A DNA stretch of 25,339 nucleotides. Origin: JBBRUG01 sp038247995. Its GTDB lineage: Bacteria > Chloroflexota > Chloroflexia > Chloroflexales > Chloroflexaceae. Position 1 is the stretch's first letter; the number at the start of each line of letters is the position of its first letter. The DNA is taken from contig JBBRUG010000040.1 of NCBI GenBank assembly GCA_038247995.1, forward strand, positions 1-25,339, given 5' to 3'. This document shows, piece by piece, positions 15,195 through 23,696 of this stretch. The notes beneath the pieces were generated by a model. It worked only from the letters and a program-made list of their open reading frames with translations, was not told where the DNA came from and did not search any database. The translations under genes were made by a program, and so were the position numbers.

Positions 15195-17357
15195 TCAGGC
15201 AGACAGCATACCGAGGGCGCGCGCCGCCTCTACAGCTTCACGGCGGCTATGAATTCCCAACTTATCGTAAATCGTGCTGGTATGCTTGCGCACCGTATTT
15301 GGGGTAATCACCAGGCGCTCAGCGATCTCTTTATCCGACCAGCGCTCGGCAAGCAGCGCTAGAATTTCAAGTTCGCGCCGCGTGAGCAGTTCCGGCAACC
15401 CAGCCAACTGCACCGACGTTGCACAATGGACATCGGTAAGCGCCGGTGCGGCAAGCGCCAGCACCCGCTCCAGGTAAGCGGTAGCGGAGCGGGGCACACT
15501 GAGCTTCTGGATCAGCGGATGGAGCGCCGCGCCGAGATCGCCGAGCGCCCGCACCAGCATGTGTGGCGCAGCCAAGGCAACGGCACGCTGCAAATGGATC
15601 AGCGCCGTAGGACGCTGGCCACGCGCTTCGTGCAACAACGCTTGTAAGGCCAGGACGCGCACGAGCAGGCGCACATTATGCAACGCCTCGACTTCGGACA
15701 AACACGCCGTAAGAATCGTATCGGCCTTGTTCAAATGCGCTTCCAGGCCGGAGGCAATGAACGCCTGCGCCTGACTAAGACGCGGCGTTTCGAACCACAC
15801 ACTTGGCCCAAGATGAATATCGGGAGCAATCTGCTGCGCCATGTGCATCGCAGCAGCCGGATCACCGCGCAGCAACGCCAGGCGCACAGCGCATCCTAAC
15901 GCCTGATGCCGAAAAAACGCCCCGCCGATTTCATTAGCCATCTGCAGGGCCGACTGCGCATAGCGTTCTGCATCATCGAGTGCGCCCTGAGCGGCAGCCG
16001 TAAGGGCCAGGCCCGCTTCGAGGGCCGCTAGATCGAGATTTACGGCGGCCAGATGAGCACCAATCAGGGTGAGGCCGGGGCGTTGCGCAATGATTGCACT
16101 TGGCAAGAGGCGCAGCAAAGCATCCAGGCGCATATTGCTACCGCTGAAGCTCGTTTCACGGATCAGTTGCTGTTCAACCAGTTCAGCGGCGCTGGCTTCT
16201 GCGTCAGCGACAAGGTAGAAACGCACAGCTTCTTCACAGAGGTTCTCGGCCGCAAACCACTGCGCGACACGGCGTTGCAGGGCGCGAACGCCATTGCGCC
16301 CGACCATAAGCTGCAAGCGCCGCAGCAACAGATCGCGAAAGAGATGATGAAACCGATACCAGCGATCCGCGTGATCAAGCGGAATAAGAAATAGATTGGC
16401 CCGACGCATCTGATCGAGCAAGCTTTCCGCATTCAAAAGTGGATCGGGTGCATCGATCAGGGCGGCGCAGACGCTAACGCAGAACCGTTCCGGCACGGCA
16501 AGGATCAGCAATGCCTGTTGGAGTGCTTGGGGTTGGCAAGCAAACACTTCGTCGGTAAGATACTCGGCAATATGCTGGGTTGCTGCATTGGTCGGGCGTT
16601 CAGACGGCCCTGCATGAACCTGCGACAATGCAGCCAGTTGCAGCGCAATCGGCCAGCCTTCCGTCTGCTGATGCAAAGTGCTCACCAGGGTTGGATCAGG
16701 CGAGCCGCCAAGCAAATGATCGAAGAGTACACGGGATTCCGCTTCACTGAAGCGCAGATCGGCAGTGCGCACTTCGGTTATTTGTTGTTCGGCACGCAAG
16801 CGCGCCACCTGAAGCGGCGGATCGATGCGGCTGCGGATCACGAGCCGACAATGCGGCGGCGAGTGGCGCAACAGGTACATAACCGCCTGATGCACAGCTT
16901 CAGACGTAATCGCGTGGTAGTCATCAAGCACGATCACGAGATCAAACGCAAGCGCATTCAGATCAACGAGTAGCGCCTGAACGAGCACATACAAGGGCGG
17001 TGTTTCTGCGGCCAGCAAGAGTGTCGTTGTCGTTGTCAGCGTTTGGGGCGCGATCTGTTCAATTGCGGCCACAAGATAGGCCAGAACCTGCACGCCATCC
17101 TGGTCATGCTCATCGAGCGTAAGCCAGACAAACCGCAGCGCAGGCGCGACACTAGGCCGGGTACTGCGTTCGCCATGCGCAAGCCACTGGGCAACCAGCG
17201 TAGATTTACCAAAACCAGCCGATGCAATCACAGTGGTGAGCTTTGTCGTGGGCCAACTGCCCAAGCGCTCAAGCAACTGCTCGCGGCGGATCCAGGTTAC
17301 CCCAGGGTGCGGCGCAACCATTTTGGTTGGCACCAGGAACGATAGCGAAACAGACAC
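15195..17357 (-). CDS. MalT-like LuxR-family ATP-dependent transcriptional regulator
   Basis: 720 residues, intact. The start is GTG 17357, preceded by AAGGA at 6 bases. The NTPase domain carries Walker A GFGKST (48-53) and Walker B-like FDLVIVLDDYHAI, followed by a winged-helix/arm region (QQTEGWPIALQLAALS), TPR-like helices, and a C-terminal LuxR HTH (about 655-716) with TRRELEILALLAERWSDKEI and VRKHTSTIYDKLGIHSR. The HTH recognition helix is complete, unlike in the gene at 7190-9958. At 720 residues it is shorter than typical MalT (about 900), mostly in the TPR region. It probably senses a small molecule and activates nearby genes; the effector and targets are unknown. Confidence 0.9.
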   Translation of the reverse strand: MSVSLSFLVPTKMVAPHPGVTWIRREQLLERLGSWPTTKLTTVIASAGFGKSTLVAQWLAHGERSTRPSVAPALRFVWLTLDEHDQDGVQVLAYLVAAIEQIAPQTLTTTTTLLLAAETPPLYVLVQALLVDLNALAFDLVIVLDDYHAITSEAVHQAVMYLLRHSPPHCRLVIRSRIDPPLQVARLRAEQQITEVRTADLRFSEAESRVLFDHLLGGSPDPTLVSTLHQQTEGWPIALQLAALSQVHAGPSERPTNAATQHIAEYLTDEVFACQPQALQQALLILAVPERFCVSVCAALIDAPDPLLNAESLLDQMRRANLFLIPLDHADRWYRFHHLFRDLLLRRLQLMVGRNGVRALQRRVAQWFAAENLCEEAVRFYLVADAEASAAELVEQQLIRETSFSGSNMRLDALLRLLPSAIIAQRPGLTLIGAHLAAVNLDLAALEAGLALTAAAQGALDDAERYAQSALQMANEIGGAFFRHQALGCAVRLALLRGDPAAAMHMAQQIAPDIHLGPSVWFETPRLSQAQAFIASGLEAHLNKADTILTACLSEVEALHNVRLLVRVLALQALLHEARGQRPTALIHLQRAVALAAPHMLVRALGDLGAALHPLIQKLSVPRSATAYLERVLALAAPALTDVHCATSVQLAGLPELLTRRELEILALLAERWSDKEIAERLVITPNTVRKHTSTIYDKLGIHSRREAVEAARALGMLSA

Positions 17358-17361
17358 AATT

Positions 17362-17380
17362 ATTCCTTAGTATTAGGAAT
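17362..17380 (-). promoter_or_regulatory. Inverted repeat overlapping the ribosome site of the regulator gene
   Basis: ATTCCT (17362-17367) and AGGAAT (17375-17380) flank 7 bases. In the mRNA the AGGAAU arm contains the AAGGA ribosome site, so the hairpin would hide it. This could be an operator for autoregulation or a translational switch. Confidence 0.5.
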
Positions 17381-17728
17381 GGCGCACAAACGTCAACTGC
17401 GTAAGTCCTACTATACGCGATCCTCCCAATAATTGGGGGCGTAGCCAAGCGGTTGACCAGGTGGATTATGCAGCGGAAGTTCGGGATGCGAAAGCACCTG
17501 GAGCAGGATCGGGAAATTCAGGAACTGGGTTGACCCGATCCGGCGTCACTGTCATACTCCTTCCGTCTAGAGCACTGAGCAGCATGACTGAGCCGCAGAG
17601 GCCACTGAACCGGGTAGCGCGCTGCGCTCGCGCCTAGTTATGCAGGCGCAATCGATCTGAGCAATGCTGTAGGTGGCCAGACCATCTGAGTAACGCTCCT
17701 AGCGCACTATCGATTAAAGGGGTTCGCG
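17381..17728. other. Intergenic region with a tRNA-like 5' fragment
   Basis: No protein gene is evident. It contains a palindrome CCCAATAATTGGG (17425-17437) and, at 17434-17470, a stretch resembling the 5' half of a tRNA-Gln (GTAGCCAAGCGGTT, then GGTGGATTATG) without a matching 3' half. The end provides the ribosome site AAAGGGG for the lipoprotein gene. Confidence 0.4.
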
Positions 17729-18916
17729 ATGAGCCGTGTTCGTTTCTTCCTGGCAACCCTCGCAGTTCTTGCGTTGGCCGCCTGCCAAGCGCCCGTGGGA
17801 AGCGTGCCGACTCCGGTCACGCTTGAGGCGTCCGCTCCAGCGGCAACCCATACGCCGGAGGCAACAGCAGGATCAGCCACTGCGTCGGTCGGGCCGACAG
17901 CAACACCTCTCGCACCGACACCATCTGCGCAGGCGACGCCGACAAGCCCCGCGCAAACGGCGCTCCCGTTTCCCCGCGCGCTTGCGCTGGAGGATCCGCG
18001 GCAGGAAGGTGCGGACATTCGGCGTGTGCAGCAGCGCCTCGCCGAACTCGGCTACCGCCAGGTCGGCGCGGTTGACGGTATTTTTGGCCCGGCCACGGAA
18101 GCGGCGGTGCGCGCGTTTCAGCAGCAGCAAGGCTTGACGGTTGACGGGATCGTCGGCCCGCAAACCTGGACCAACCTGTTCAGCGCCAATGCCGCCGGCG
18201 CGATCCACCCGATCGTCATTGTGGGGCCAAACTGGCTGCTTGGCGCCTCCAGCGCCGCAGGCTGGGTGGCGGGGCCTACGGCTGCGGGCTTGCTCGTCGG
18301 CGGCGAGCGGTATCAGGTTGTCGGGGCAGATCCGGCAACCGGCGCACAGCCAGAGCCGGTTGATGTCGACATCTGTCCAGATACATTCAGCGTTGATCTG
18401 ATCCCCGCCCCGAACGCCCGCCAGACGATCGCCGTAGCAGGCGACTGGGCGCTCACCCCACGGCAGCCGGTCAATGAGGACCCTGCGGCCTATGTACAGG
18501 CAGTTGCAACCCTGCTCCAGGCCCGTGGAATTGCTCAGCCGGAGGTTCGCATTACCAGCGTCACGCGGGTCGATCTGGATAACGACGGCAGCAGCGAGAT
18601 CATTATCAGCGCGTCCCGCGATCGCGACAACACGCTGACGCCCAATGTTGATGCGGGCGACTACTCACTGATCCTGGTTCAACGGACGTTGGGTGATCGG
18701 GTTGCCATGGTAGAGGTCGTCGGGGACTACTACCCAGTAACCGAGGAGTTTCTTGCGCCCCAGGTGCACCGGCTGCTGGGCGTGCATGATCTGAACGGTG
18801 ATGGGGCGATGGAGTTAGTCACTTTCAGCCAGTATTACGAAGGCGCGTCCGCCGCTGCCTACACGGTAAACGGCACAACAGCCGAGGAAGTGCTGACGAC
18901 CGGCTGTGGCGTATAG
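17729..18916 (+). CDS. Peptidoglycan-binding lipoprotein
   Basis: 395 residues; AAAGGGG lies upstream of ATG 17729. The signal sequence ends in lipobox LAAC (Cys19), so it is a membrane-anchored lipoprotein. A Pro/Thr/Ala-rich linker (about 20-85) is followed by a PG_binding_1 domain (about 92-152, IRRVQQRLAELGYRQVGAVD and GPATEAAVRAFQQQQGLTVDG). The C-terminal half has two DxDNDG-like motifs, DLDNDGSSEIII (about 287-298) and DLNGDGAMEL (about 355-364), similar to calcium-binding FG-GAP/VCBS-type loops. It is extracytoplasmic and probably attached to the cell wall; no catalytic domain is evident, so it is likely a binding or structural protein. Confidence 0.85.
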   Translation: MSRVRFFLATLAVLALAACQAPVGSVPTPVTLEASAPAATHTPEATAGSATASVGPTATPLAPTPSAQATPTSPAQTALPFPRALALEDPRQEGADIRRVQQRLAELGYRQVGAVDGIFGPATEAAVRAFQQQQGLTVDGIVGPQTWTNLFSANAAGAIHPIVIVGPNWLLGASSAAGWVAGPTAAGLLVGGERYQVVGADPATGAQPEPVDVDICPDTFSVDLIPAPNARQTIAVAGDWALTPRQPVNEDPAAYVQAVATLLQARGIAQPEVRITSVTRVDLDNDGSSEIIISASRDRDNTLTPNVDAGDYSLILVQRTLGDRVAMVEVVGDYYPVTEEFLAPQVHRLLGVHDLNGDGAMELVTFSQYYEGASAAAYTVNGTTAEEVLTTGCGV

Positions 18917-19249
18917 GGCAGCGGTGGGGCCTGGGCACTGCGGGCGGGGCATAGGCGCGCAGCGCGGGGTGCTGCTCCAGCACTTGAAGCCTCCTGCTCG
19001 GGCCACCAGCTTGCGCTTCCCACCGATCGAGTAGAGCCGTCACCGACACGCTGACCTGAGCGCAGACCCGCCGACCACGCGTGGCGGGCATAAGGGAGGG
19101 CTAAACAGTTCGCTCGATCCGGCAATGCCGGGTTGGTTAGTTGCAGAGTGTTTCCTCTGGGTGCGCAAATATATACGCCACGGCATGAGCTGCCCCAGTA
19201 TACTTAGTGACAGCGGACACTAATTTGTACACATATGTGGGAGGGAAAA
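18917..19249. promoter_or_regulatory. Intergenic region with promoter and operator-like repeat of the next gene
   Basis: GC-rich sequence to about 19130 has no supported gene. Then TATACT (19199-19204) can serve as -10, with a poor -35. It overlaps an inverted repeat TTAGTG (19204-19209) and CACTAA (19218-19223) separated by 8 bases, a placement where a bound repressor would block transcription. GGGAGGG precedes ATG 19250. Confidence 0.5.
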
Positions 19250-19810
19250 ATGAACGCTCTGCGCCTCTTTCCGAAGATGGTGATCGCGGTCGGAATTGCA
19301 TTCGCGCTCGCCGGTGTGGTTGCTGCAGGTGCTGGGATCTATATCCGGACGTTTGTCGGTCAGCAGTTAGCCGTACAGCAGATTACGACCCCCGACGATG
19401 CCTCGATCCCGAACGCTCCGGTGACCGGAATCGCCACCGCGCTCAGCATGGCGGACATTATTCAGCACCATGCGGCTGAGAGTTCAAACGGCTTAGCCTA
19501 TGCGCAGATGGGGCGCTTTGCTGTTGAGGGCGGCGATCCGATCGGCACAAATAACGCAGACGAAGCGTTAACAGACGCCAACGGCAAGCCTGTCGCCAAC
19601 CAAGCGCGTAACACCCAACTGACGGCTGCCGGCCTGGTGACTTCGCTGAGCGTCTCCGCGATGGCGATCGGCGCCTCGTACGCGGCCATCGCACTCGGCA
19701 TCGGGTTTACTCTGCTTGGGATTGTGATCGCTGGTCTCGGCTATGCACTCCTGGGCTTGATCACCCCTGAAGTCGCCGCAAAATTCGGATTGAATCCCGT
19801 ATCCGCATAA
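19250..19810 (+). CDS. Membrane protein of unknown function (often mislabelled LigA-like in databases)
   Basis: 186 residues from ATG 19250, chosen for GGGAGGG upstream; an ATG at 19235 is in frame. One N-terminal helix (about 10-32), an exported loop with ITTPDDASIPNAPVTGIATA and ADIIQHHA, then two C-terminal helices (about 124-170). This layout and the loop motif resemble small membrane proteins of actinobacteria and Chloroflexota that I recall being labelled aromatic ring-opening dioxygenase LigA, without dioxygenase features. I see no metal-binding His/Glu motif, so that activity is not supported. It is monocistronic, with an operator-like repeat before it and a strong terminator after it. 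Confidence 0.75.
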   Translation: MNALRLFPKMVIAVGIAFALAGVVAAGAGIYIRTFVGQQLAVQQITTPDDASIPNAPVTGIATALSMADIIQHHAAESSNGLAYAQMGRFAVEGGDPIGTNNADEALTDANGKPVANQARNTQLTAAGLVTSLSVSAMAIGASYAAIALGIGFTLLGIVIAGLGYALLGLITPEVAAKFGLNPVSA

Positions 19811-19861
19811 TCACCCTGCTGCGTACGGCGCAGTACGTGTTCATCGATCCGCCGCCGCCCG

Positions 19862-19895
19862 GCCCCGTGCAGAGATGCACGGGGCTATCTTTTTG
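19862..19895 (+). terminator. Rho-independent terminator
   Basis: Perfect 10-bp stem GCCCCGTGCA (19862-19871) and TGCACGGGGC (19876-19885), loop GAGA, followed by TATCTTTTTG. It lies 52 bases after the stop of the membrane protein gene. Confidence 0.9.
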
Positions 19896-19901
19896 TAGGC
19901 C

Positions 19902-19921
19902 GGCCCACGCGCTTGTGGGCC
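19902..19921. other. Second hairpin between convergent genes
   Basis: GGCCCAC (19902-19908) and GTGGGCC (19915-19921) enclose 6 bases. It is just past the amidase stop on the minus strand and may end that transcript, though without a clear T-run. Confidence 0.45.
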
Positions 19922-19953
19922 AACGCTTCACGTTGAGCGCAGTACTTCACGCA

Positions 19954-21438
19954 TCAGTCAAGCGCCCGCCCCGCCGGAATACGATAGCTGTCGTGCCAGG
20001 GCCGCAGGCGCTCGAACGCGGCCGCAGCGGCAAACACATCGGCGTCGGCATTGCGGCGGCCGGTGATCTGCATCCCCACCGGTAGGCCGTCCACCAGGCC
20101 CGCTGGGATCGCGGCCGACGGGTTTCCCGCGTAGTTGATCAGGTAGGTCATACACCAGCCAATGCGCTCGTCGATCGGCTCGCCATTGATCTGCGCCGGA
20201 CCGACGGTGTTGCCATCGCTGCGATTAGCGACCGGCATACAGGCCAACGTCGGCGAGATGATCAGGTCGTACTTCTGAAGGGTGCCATTGATCGCATCGT
20301 ACACTTCCGTCTGGATCGCCTGGTCGCGCATGCGATCAGTGGCCGAGATTGTATCGCCGATCTTCAACCAGTGCTGCATGCCCGGCGGCAGATCATCAGC
20401 GTGATCATTGCGAATATCCAGGCCACGGGCCTGCCAATCTGCAAAGAAGATATTGCTGCGCACAATCGCCATCCGGCACCAGAGATCGGATAACTCCTGC
20501 TGCGTACGCGTGAGTCCGATCTTCACCTGCGCAACGTGCGCGCCGGCCTCGGTGAAGGCCTGCACAGCCGTGGCTACCGCCTCGGCAACCTGCGCCTCAA
20601 CCGGGAAGATGTCCCAATCAGGGGTGAAGGCGATCTTCATGCCCCGAATCGAGCGCCGGGTTGCGCCAAGGAAATCAACCGTGTCGGTCAGCGCGGCGGG
20701 ATCGCGCCAATCGTCGCCGGCGAGCACACTCATTGCCAACGCGGCGTCTTCGACGGTGCGGGTCAGCGGGCCTTCGAAGCGGTAGGGGCCGTTGCCACCG
20801 AACGCGTCGGGCCGCGAGACATACGGCACCCGCCCGACCGACGCCTTGTAGCCGAACACGCCGCACCAGGCCGCCGGAATGCGGATCGAGCCGCCGCCGT
20901 CGGTGCCATGCGCGAAGGGCACCAGGCCATCGGCGACGGCCGCCGCGCTGCCGCCCGAGGAGCCGCCGCTATTCTTGCCGAGTTGAAACGGCGTACTCGT
21001 CGGCCCAAACAGTGGGTTATCGGTGCAGCCGCAGAAGCCCAACACCGGGCTGTTCGTCTTGCCGAGCAGAATCGCCCCGCCGCGTTCCATCCGTTCCGCA
21101 CAGATGCTGTACGTATCAACGACATGGTCTTTGAGAGCGCGGATCCCGCCGAAGGTATTCTTCCAGCCCGGCTTGAACCCGAACAGGTCCTTCATGGCCG
21201 TGGGCACGCCGTGGAGCGGGCCAAGTTCAGCGCCGGACAGCAGGGTCTGCGTGGCGGCTTGGGCGCGCTGTCGGGCATCATCAAAGCCCAGAAAGACGAA
21301 GGCGTTCAGGCTGGGGTTACGCTGCTCAATCCGGCTGATGCAGGCATCAATCAGCTCAACCGGCGAAAGCCGGCGGCGACGGATCAGGAGGGCCAGTTCA
21401 GCCGCCGACATGTAGGCGAGCTCATCGGCGAGTGCCAT
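19954..21438 (-). CDS. Amidase (amidase-signature family)
   Basis: 494 residues from ATG 21438, fixed by AAGGAGG at a 7-base spacing. The amidase-signature Ser-cisSer-Lys triad is visible: Lys83 (TAMKDLFG), cis-Ser160 (KNSGGSSGGSAAAVA) and nucleophile Ser184 (GTDGGGSIRIPA). The length is typical. Such enzymes hydrolyse amides, carbamates or nitrile-derived amides. It is not clearly the GatA subunit of Glu-tRNA(Gln) amidotransferase, because no gatB or gatC is adjacent and the C-terminal substrate region is of the general amidase type. It is probably cytosolic and monocistronic, divergent from the Wadjet operon. Confidence 0.9.
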   Translation of the reverse strand: MALADELAYMSAAELALLIRRRRLSPVELIDACISRIEQRNPSLNAFVFLGFDDARQRAQAATQTLLSGAELGPLHGVPTAMKDLFGFKPGWKNTFGGIRALKDHVVDTYSICAERMERGGAILLGKTNSPVLGFCGCTDNPLFGPTSTPFQLGKNSGGSSGGSAAAVADGLVPFAHGTDGGGSIRIPAAWCGVFGYKASVGRVPYVSRPDAFGGNGPYRFEGPLTRTVEDAALAMSVLAGDDWRDPAALTDTVDFLGATRRSIRGMKIAFTPDWDIFPVEAQVAEAVATAVQAFTEAGAHVAQVKIGLTRTQQELSDLWCRMAIVRSNIFFADWQARGLDIRNDHADDLPPGMQHWLKIGDTISATDRMRDQAIQTEVYDAINGTLQKYDLIISPTLACMPVANRSDGNTVGPAQINGEPIDERIGWCMTYLINYAGNPSAAIPAGLVDGLPVGMQITGRRNADADVFAAAAAFERLRPWHDSYRIPAGRALD

Positions 21439-21485
21439 CAGTAAACCTCCTTGTTTGTGAGGATGCGTAAGCACAGGGAGCTTGC

Positions 21486-21494
21486 AGTATAGCA
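21486..21494 (-). promoter_or_regulatory. Extended -10 promoter of the amidase
   Basis: On the minus strand TGC TATACT gives an extended -10 box about 48 bases before the ATG. The -35 region is poor, as is usual for extended -10 promoters. Confidence 0.5.
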
Positions 21495-21542
21495 TAGGGA
21501 CGCGGCGGAGAAGCCATGACAGCGCGTGCAGTGTGACCGATT

Positions 21543-21650
21543 AAGGGGTATCAAGGGCGGGGCTTTACCCCTTTCCACTCACCCATTCATCCACTCACCG
21601 CAGGCTTTTGCTATAATACCCCATACACTGCATTCGCAATTCTGCATTCG
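21543..21650 (+). promoter_or_regulatory. Promoter region of the Wadjet operon
   Basis: TGC TATAAT (21609-21617) is a consensus extended -10 box. Upstream lie an inverted repeat AAGGGGTA/TACCCCTT (21543-21550, 21566-21573) and a direct repeat CCACTCACC (21575-21583, 21591-21599, 16-base period) over the -35 zone. Downstream CTGCATTCG occurs twice (21628-21636, 21642-21650) in the 5' leader. These are candidate regulator sites; no regulator gene is known for them. Confidence 0.55.
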
Positions 21651-21658
21651 AGCTGCCG

Positions 21659-23119
21659 ATGGATCATGATCAGTTCTCGTTTGATCTCCGCAATGCGCCG
21701 AGCCTGAAGCTGCTGCGTCGCGACAATGCCGCCCTGATCATCAGTTTCCTCTATCGCGCCTTCAAGAGCGCCCAGGCGGTGAGCCTCACGCTCAGCGAGA
21801 TCAGCGACCGGCTCGATAGCTACCTCGAAACGCTCAACGATGATCATCCCGGCCTCTACCCGTTAAGCGCCGCCGCCTACCTTAAGCAGTGGAGCAGCGA
21901 TGAGTATCAGTTGCTGCGTATCATCACCCGCGGCAACGACGACCCGACGGTGGAGCTTACCGCCGAGGCCGAGCGGGCGATTGGCTGGGTGGAAGAGCGC
22001 TACCGGCGCGAGTTCGTCAGCACCGAGTCGCGGCTGCGCTCGATTGTGCGCTTGCTGGAGGAGATTGTTGATCGCAGCACCGCCGATGTGCCGGCGCGAC
22101 TCCGGCAGCTTGAGGCGCAGCGCGACGCTATTCAGCAGGAGATTGACGCCATCAGCGCTACCGGCCAGGTGCCCCAGGCCAGCAGCACCGAGATCAAGGA
22201 GCGCTTTCTGCTCGCCGGCGAGCTCGCCCGCCAGATGCGCCGCGATTTCGCCGAGGTTGATCAGAATTTTCGCGCCATTGCCCGCGCCCTCCAGGAGCGC
22301 CAACTCCAGCCTGGTGCCCGCAAGGGCGAACTCGTCGGCTATATGCTCGACGCCGACGCTGAACTGCGCGAGAGCGATCAGGGCCGCAGTTTTTATGCCT
22401 TCTGGGAGTTCCTGATGTCGCCCGCACGCCAGGACACGCTGGCCGCTCTGCTCAATGCGATCTATCGCCTACCCGCGCTGGCAGAACTCGCGCCCGACCA
22501 TCCGCTGCTGCGTCGGCTCACCCGCGCCCTGATCGACGCCGGCGAGAAGATCGTCCAGTCGAATTATCGCCTCGCTGAACAGGTGCGCCGCCTGCTCGAC
22601 GACCGTACCCTCGCCGAGAGTCGCCGCGCCGCCGAGCTGATTACCGCGATCAAGCAGCAGGCGTTGCGCCATGCCGAACGCCCGCCCGCCGCTGATCCAT
22701 TCATCGCACTGGAGGGGCCGCCCGAGGTGCAACTGGTGATGGAGCGCCCGCTCTGGGCGCCGCGCGCCGCCGTCCAGATCGCCGTGCAACCCATCCTGGA
22801 GGCCTCCGGCGACCTGGGCCTCGAACACTTGCAACTGCTCTATCAGCAGTTTTATGTCGATGAGAGCCTGCTGCGCCGCCGGATCGAGACGTTGCTGGAG
22901 GCCCAGCCGAGTTGTACGCTGGGCGAAGTGCTGGAGCGTTTCCCGGCGCAGAAGGGCCTGGCCGAGGTGATCGGTTACCTGGTGATCGCCGCCGGCGATG
23001 CGCGCCACGCCATCGATCTCGCCACTCACGACACAATCAGCCTGCCGGGCACCGCCGACGCCGCGCCGCGCCAGTTGCGCCTGCCGCGCGTGGTCTATCG
23101 GAGCAGTTATGCACCCTGA
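21659..23119 (+). CDS. jetA: Wadjet subunit JetA (DUF3375)
   Basis: 486 residues. It begins MDHDQFSFDLRNAPSLKLLR, then RDNAALIISFLYRAFK and, at about 119-136, FVSTESRLRSIVRLLEEI, all characteristic of DUF3375/JetA. A helical, coiled region follows. JetA is the kleisin subunit of the JetABC condensin-like complex, which loads on DNA, extrudes loops and senses small circular plasmids. ATG 21659 has little ribosome site, and TGCTATAAT lies upstream. The stop overlaps the start of jetB by 11 bases, giving coupled translation. The assignment is strengthened by the jetB and jetC neighbours in standard order. Length is in the usual range, and no disruption is seen. Confidence 0.93.
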   Translation: MDHDQFSFDLRNAPSLKLLRRDNAALIISFLYRAFKSAQAVSLTLSEISDRLDSYLETLNDDHPGLYPLSAAAYLKQWSSDEYQLLRIITRGNDDPTVELTAEAERAIGWVEERYRREFVSTESRLRSIVRLLEEIVDRSTADVPARLRQLEAQRDAIQQEIDAISATGQVPQASSTEIKERFLLAGELARQMRRDFAEVDQNFRAIARALQERQLQPGARKGELVGYMLDADAELRESDQGRSFYAFWEFLMSPARQDTLAALLNAIYRLPALAELAPDHPLLRRLTRALIDAGEKIVQSNYRLAEQVRRLLDDRTLAESRRAAELITAIKQQALRHAERPPAADPFIALEGPPEVQLVMERPLWAPRAAVQIAVQPILEASGDLGLEHLQLLYQQFYVDESLLRRRIETLLEAQPSCTLGEVLERFPAQKGLAEVIGYLVIAAGDARHAIDLATHDTISLPGTADAAPRQLRLPRVVYRSSYAP

Positions 23120-23696
23120 GCAGATCGCGCCCTACGCCCCGGCTGTGCTGCGCCTGCTGCAAGGCGTGCTCTACTACGACGACACGACGGCCTGGAACCT
23201 GCTGCTGCTGCATCAGGCCGCCGTGCAGGAGCATTTCGCCCGTATCGGCCTGCAACTCTACCTGAACGAGGCCGAGGGCTACGCTTTCCTGCGTCAGCCC
23301 GAGCTTGAGCGCGAGGACGGGCCGGCGCTGAACCTGCCGCGCCTGACCCGCCGCGACCGGCTGAGTTATCACCTGACCCTGCTCTGTGTGTTGCTGCGCG
23401 AACGTCTCGACCAGTTCGACGCCAGCACGCCCGACTCGGACCGGCTGTTGCTGAATACCGAGGAGTTGCGCGACATGCTGCGGCCCTTCCTACGCGAGCG
23501 GAGCAACGAGTTGGTGTTGGTGAGGAAGATCGACGAGACAGTCAATCGCGCCGCCGATCTGGGTTTCTTGCGCCGCCAGACGATCGCCGGCGAAGAACAA
23601 TGGGAAGTGCGCCGGATCATCAAGGCGCGGATCGACGCCGACCTGCTGGCCGAAATTAAGGAACAATTGGAGCACTATGGCCCAACTGACGCTTGA
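23109..23696 (+). CDS. jetB: Wadjet subunit JetB (DUF4194)
   Basis: 195 residues from ATG 23109, overlapping the end of jetA; longer upstream extension is only a shadow of jetA. Contains the DUF4194 pattern RDRLSYHLTLLCVLLRERL, LNTEELRDMLRPFLRE and a C-terminal winged-helix-like segment (VRKIDETVNRAADLGFL..EEQWEVRRIIKARI). JetB is the KITE-type accessory subunit (like MukE) that bridges the kleisin JetA and the SMC-like JetC. The last bases overlap the start of jetC by 20 bases, so all three genes form a tightly coupled operon. Confidence 0.93.
   Translation: MHPEQIAPYAPAVLRLLQGVLYYDDTTAWNLLLLHQAAVQEHFARIGLQLYLNEAEGYAFLRQPELEREDGPALNLPRLTRRDRLSYHLTLLCVLLRERLDQFDASTPDSDRLLLNTEELRDMLRPFLRERSNELVLVRKIDETVNRAADLGFLRRQTIAGEEQWEVRRIIKARIDADLLAEIKEQLEHYGPTDA

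Noticed and set aside
18950..19100. Minus-strand transposase-like helix-turn-helix remnant
   Set aside because: The reading frames resemble HTH sequence only vaguely, conflict with one another and have no catalytic motif.
19250..19810. LigA aromatic ring-opening dioxygenase
   Set aside because: The protein is a small three-pass membrane protein without the metal-binding residues of LigAB enzymes. The label would be a database carry-over.
20536..21444. Long plus-strand open frame opposite the amidase
   Set aside because: It is an antisense shadow of a well-supported amidase gene with a complete catalytic triad, and it has no ribosome site.
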